Shown here piece after piece: positions 6,801 through 8,631 of a stretch of 8,631 bases of DNA (its first letter is position 1; the number at the start of each line of letters is the position of its first letter). A model generated the notes under the pieces. The model searched no databases. It was not told where the DNA came from and saw only the letters and a program-made list of their open reading frames with translations. Source of the stretch: Candidatus Colimorpha enterica (GTDB taxonomy: Bacteria > Bacillota > Clostridia > Oscillospirales > CAG-272); assembly GCA_000433515.1 (NCBI GenBank), contig FR891222.1:1337-9967 (forward strand), given 5' to 3'. The position numbers and the translations under genes were made by a program.

Positions 6801-8221
6801 AGCGCCACACATTCCACGGAAAGCTGCTGGAAAAGCTGCTCCGACTCACGAAGGCTGTCGTCTCTTGCGATATAGCTGGTTTCCGTCCTTTTTAGTTCTC
6901 TGAGATTTCCAACGCTCTTCAGTGTACCCGCGCCGCTGGTTTTATAGTATATATAGGCAACGGTGTTGGCATTTTTGCTGTCATCAACAATTATGACATC
7001 GGTTGGTTTGCTTTGGTTTTTATATCCGGCGGCAATGATCTCATTTTTACCGTCACCGTCAATATCACCTACGGCAACGCCGGGACAGGCTATGGTATTT
7101 GTCGTAGTACCATTGCTCTGTTTTGCACCGATAGACGCCCGGTCAACGGAAAGGGCGCTGAGCCCGCTGGCGCCTTTCTTGCCGTAGCCGACGGAAAGAT
7201 TGGGTATGCAGGTTGCGTTGCCAGCCGTGCTAACATAGGTACTGGAAATATCACCCGTGTAGGAGAGGGCGACCAGGTCGTCAATACCGTCGCCGTTTAC
7301 ATCTCCGCTGGCAAGAGCCATGCAAAGCTGATTTTCTACCTGCCAGGATGCCCCTAATTTGTATTTAGAGTGATCAGGATGTAAGTAGGATAGACCGTTT
7401 GCACCGCCATAAATGCGTTTGCTGGAGTACGCGGAATTTGTGCAAGAAACCTCATACATGCCTATGCCGTCGTAGAAGACAAGGCTGTCGCGGCCGTCAC
7501 CGTTATAGTCGCCCGCGGTGATCTGAACGAAGTTGCCGGAGTCCACAACGGTAAGCTTTGATATGAAATCGCCATATCTAAGGTCGCTACCTGATGAAAA
7601 CGTCATATGCTTTACTGTTTTTTTTGTTTCGGCATTGACAATGTACAGGTGAAAAGAGGCGAGCCTGGCACCCTTGCTATTGGTGCCATCGTCACTGAAT
7701 CCAATAATTGCCACATGATCCCTGCGTCCGGATCCGGTGGGGTCAAAGGCCACGCCCCGTGCAAAGCGCAGTCCTCCAGGGATCGATCCGGCATCATCAG
7801 AATCCCGAATATCCGTGATGGATCCCTTAACCGCGTAGTTGTGTTCCTTCAGGTCATCGTGAAAAGCCGAAACTTTCGTTATTCCGTCATAGGATATGTA
7901 TTCAAAGATTTCCGCCTTTTCAAGAATGGTAAAAGCTTCGTTCTTTTGAGTGCCGTAGGGCGTCAGGGTGTCGTCGTTGAAGGAATCCGGCGCTTTTCCG
8001 GATTTAGCCTGCTCCATCATGGCACTGAAAATCGCTTCACCGCTGATCTTGGAATTGTAGCCATAGCCTGAATCGGCATTCGGATACCAGGGCTTGATAA
8101 TCATAGACGAATCATCATCGTCAGGAAACGGTAAGATGATCGTCTCCGCCAATGCCTGCAGCGGAATCAGGCTCAGCAGCATCAGAACGCTAACGGCCAG
8201 TGAAATTATTCGTTTTTTCAT
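3851..8221 (-). CDS. Giant stalked surface protein: FG-GAP propeller, beta-rich domain, Fn3-like, coiled coil, C-terminal TM
   Basis: 1456 residues; ATG 8221 has AAGGAGGA (8231-8238) 9 nt upstream and overlaps the TetR stop (ATGA). Residues 1-26 are a signal peptide (cut near LQALA). About 150-560 holds FG-GAP/VCBS repeats with calcium-type loops: D238-x-N-x-D-G-x-D245, D307-x-N-x-D-G, D386-x-D-x-D-G, D526-x-D-x-N-x-D-G, plus a degenerate GVAFDPTGSGRRD at 156; such repeats build integrin-like beta-propellers. About 680-770 and 880-970 are Ser/Thr-rich alternating strands (EVSYNVGFASEVEAGAV, TKSIDKTFTTTF, YYYYYDVQVY) resembling aerolysin-type pore modules by pattern only. About 992-1095 looks Fn3-like. 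Residues 1101-1420 form an acidic coiled coil of four repeats, then one membrane helix (1423-1449) and a KKKILTK tail. Predicted: a membrane-tethered, wall-spanning stalk presenting a propeller head. Ligand unknown; no protease or glycosidase motif seen. Confidence 0.85.
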   Translation of the reverse strand: MKKRIISLAVSVLMLLSLIPLQALAETIILPFPDDDDSSMIIKPWYPNADSGYGYNSKISGEAIFSAMMEQAKSGKAPDSFNDDTLTPYGTQKNEAFTILEKAEIFEYISYDGITKVSAFHDDLKEHNYAVKGSITDIRDSDDAGSIPGGLRFARGVAFDPTGSGRRDHVAIIGFSDDGTNSKGARLASFHLYIVNAETKKTVKHMTFSSGSDLRYGDFISKLTVVDSGNFVQITAGDYNGDGRDSLVFYDGIGMYEVSCTNSAYSSKRIYGGANGLSYLHPDHSKYKLGASWQVENQLCMALASGDVNGDGIDDLVALSYTGDISSTYVSTAGNATCIPNLSVGYGKKGASGLSALSVDRASIGAKQSNGTTTNTIACPGVAVGDIDGDGKNEIIAAGYKNQSKPTDVIIVDDSKNANTVAYIYYKTSGAGTLKSVGNLRELKRTETSYIARDDSLRESEQLFQQLSVECVALEGMHTQEYVFLSGWFYCLDGAGNLQSIASNTIERYQEGANRDFPNLFNVVMDKDFNIDGKDVDEVFIHSASVGNVFGSATGKEAILLVVGYKTHTDANKEGSYHYKEVVYYHRARTNANDMKTETVWFSTLGELDRAMKKMTETASSLVSCSRGGPNVLLIAVDYGTDSVVGRYSGKAYSYTDPTPVAFLQAAPYFYELGAENSSTQYSYSEGYRVTSGTSEEVSYNVGFASEVEAGAVKASMEAGLAYELNQEFTKSIDKTFTTTFEANDQNQVIMRQTLMYYYYYDVQVYKDGKYEYLKNALIVSAPQYPVLTSLSMDQYNDFATAYNKAVAASTGSKVNKSHKMDLITDALKEKYYLNNEGNPFAYASSAAAYTYNGIPGWDLSQAKVGDTDTWMKLSYAGGTQTQTYSVTLEEEKTKSVAEGGYANMSLMVGGGSDILNVSAYAGITAEYERLKGSSISTASMTSTETSGTVQNLSPDLTDYGFNWKLIGWKTDDLFKGVPFVGYAVKDQRDLPKPVDDLKASYSNGKVTLTFTAPSADPGRMVTTHFYAYDDLHDRYVGACSNNYGPNGDNVERSITIDVSGYSATGATFTVIPYREDAMMGGIGGTRGMPSNEVFCLFAMSDKEVKALIQELKDSIADLETALEGQDADLAAAIADLTEAYQAADEALKSQMDDDLEAAQEALSAAMAEADEALQESIDKVNADLTAAIEKLSQDTDSAIADLTSAYIAADALLKANIDTLSGKLDDLEQTMNEADDALQEAIDQVKEELSQTIENLRQATDESLEQAIADLTEAYTNADTLLKADIDSLSDKHDALEQTMIEADATLLATIEKVQADLSAAKKELESAMKEDKEALNSKIDTLNSALDAAYKLADEMLKKDIDGLSQKLEELNAQHKEDFDALHAELDALKAQIAKQDEINNTAIQTLNTVDSTQREATDIVRIITIVGLCIGSFSLLGNVVLLLLLIKKKILTK
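4129..4831 (-). repeat. Tandem coiled-coil repeats encoding the stalk (about 198-228 bp units)
   Basis: The tract ADLTEAY or a variant recurs with its Tyr at residues 1141, 1207, 1276 and 1352 (spacings 66, 69, 76). Copies two and three are close at DNA level: the 23-nt segments at 4358-4380 and 4565-4587 differ at one base and lie exactly 207 bp (69 codons) apart. Downstream blocks such as LEQTM(N/I)EAD recur too. Recombination between copies would change stalk length in frame. Confidence 0.75.
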
Positions 8222-8631
8222 AATGGTTTTTCCTCCTTCAATAAGCGGTCCTTTTGGGACAAATACAGCGCGATGCCCTTCTTCAGAACACCGAGCTGAG
8301 CTTGCAGATAGAATTCATCCTCGAACAGTGCATAGTGGACACTGGCGCGGATCAGAATGAAGATCAGCGGGGTGATAATGTCTTTCGGAATTCCGATTTT
8401 GCCTTCCAAAACCGCGGCATATTCGGAATACCTCCGGTTGACGCCCTCGAAGAAATCCTTGCCATGGGAAAAATACTTAGGATGGGTATATACCTGATAC
8501 ATCAGCCTGTATTTCTTTCCGTGCTTTTTCGCGGTCCAGTAGGGTATCTCGTCAATGAACCGCCATACGTCCTCAATATCCGCGGGCGCTCTCGCCATGA
8601 AGTCATCTTCTACCTTGCTCATGCAGTAGGC
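8218..8631 (-). CDS. TetR/AcrR-family regulator, C-terminal domain (5' end outside window)
   Basis: The frame is open to the window edge; three codons (AYC) precede the first in-window ATG at 8622, so that ATG is probably internal and the DNA-binding HTH lies off the window. The visible 134 residues are alpha-helical and match the usual TetR ligand-binding/dimerisation region: YCMSKVEDDF as the end of the HTH-proximal helix, then DVWRFIDEIPYW, YRLMYQVYTHPKYFSHGKDFFEGVNRRY, and FILIRASVHYALFEDEFYLQAQLGVLKKG near the C-terminus. Its TGA (8218-8220) overlaps the ATG of the surface-protein gene by 4 bp, so the two are one transcription unit and probably translationally coupled. The likely role is ligand-responsive control of its own operon, hence of the surface protein; the ligand is unknown and the operator would lie upstream outside the window. 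Confidence 0.75.
   Translation of the reverse strand, partial: AYCMSKVEDDFMARAPADIEDVWRFIDEIPYWTAKKHGKKYRLMYQVYTHPKYFSHGKDFFEGVNRRYSEYAAVLEGKIGIPKDIITPLIFILIRASVHYALFEDEFYLQAQLGVLKKGIALYLSQKDRLLKEEKPL

Overview
The window looks like a piece of a low-to-mid GC Firmicutes chromosome, probably a gut Clostridia (Oscillospiraceae/Ruminococcaceae-like). The clues are strong AGGAGG-type ribosome binding sites, a sortase-type cell-wall sorting signal, a Gram-positive signal peptide style, an IS256-family element and a TetR regulator. The taxonomic call is inference. Almost every intact gene encodes an exported or surface-bound protein.

Left part (1-2050, + strand). The window opens inside a secreted protein with Asn/Gly-rich 'INGGTF' repeats typical of right-handed beta-helices. 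A strong hairpin follows it. After a structured leader with a tiny overlapping reading frame comes a two-gene, translationally coupled unit: a small membrane-anchored Ig-like protein (TTG start) and a sortase-anchored wall protein (overlap ATGA). An 8-C homopolymer sits exactly at the sortase motif. A stem-loop terminator closes the unit.

Middle (about 2111-3606, - strand). This is an IS256-family insertion sequence of about 1.5 kb. Its transposase is broken twice: by a single extra base and by Asp-to-Asn at what the spacing shows to be the first catalytic position. Both ends share the 13-bp inverted core TTTTTCGCAAATT. The end downstream of the transposase carries three consecutive stem-loops, one with 27-nt arms. 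A 17-bp perfect bidirectional terminator separates the element from the gene to its right.

Right part (3851-8631, - strand). A TetR-type regulator (only its C-terminal ligand/dimerisation domain lies in the window) overlaps by 4 bp a 1456-residue surface protein. That protein has, in order, a signal peptide, an FG-GAP/VCBS calcium-binding beta-propeller-like region, a beta-rich central region resembling aerolysin-type pore formers in pattern only, an Fn3-like domain, a coiled-coil stalk of about 320 residues made of 66-76 residue repeats, one C-terminal membrane helix and a short basic tail. I do not recognise this architecture as a described system. The coupled regulator plus stalked surface protein is the most interesting unit here.
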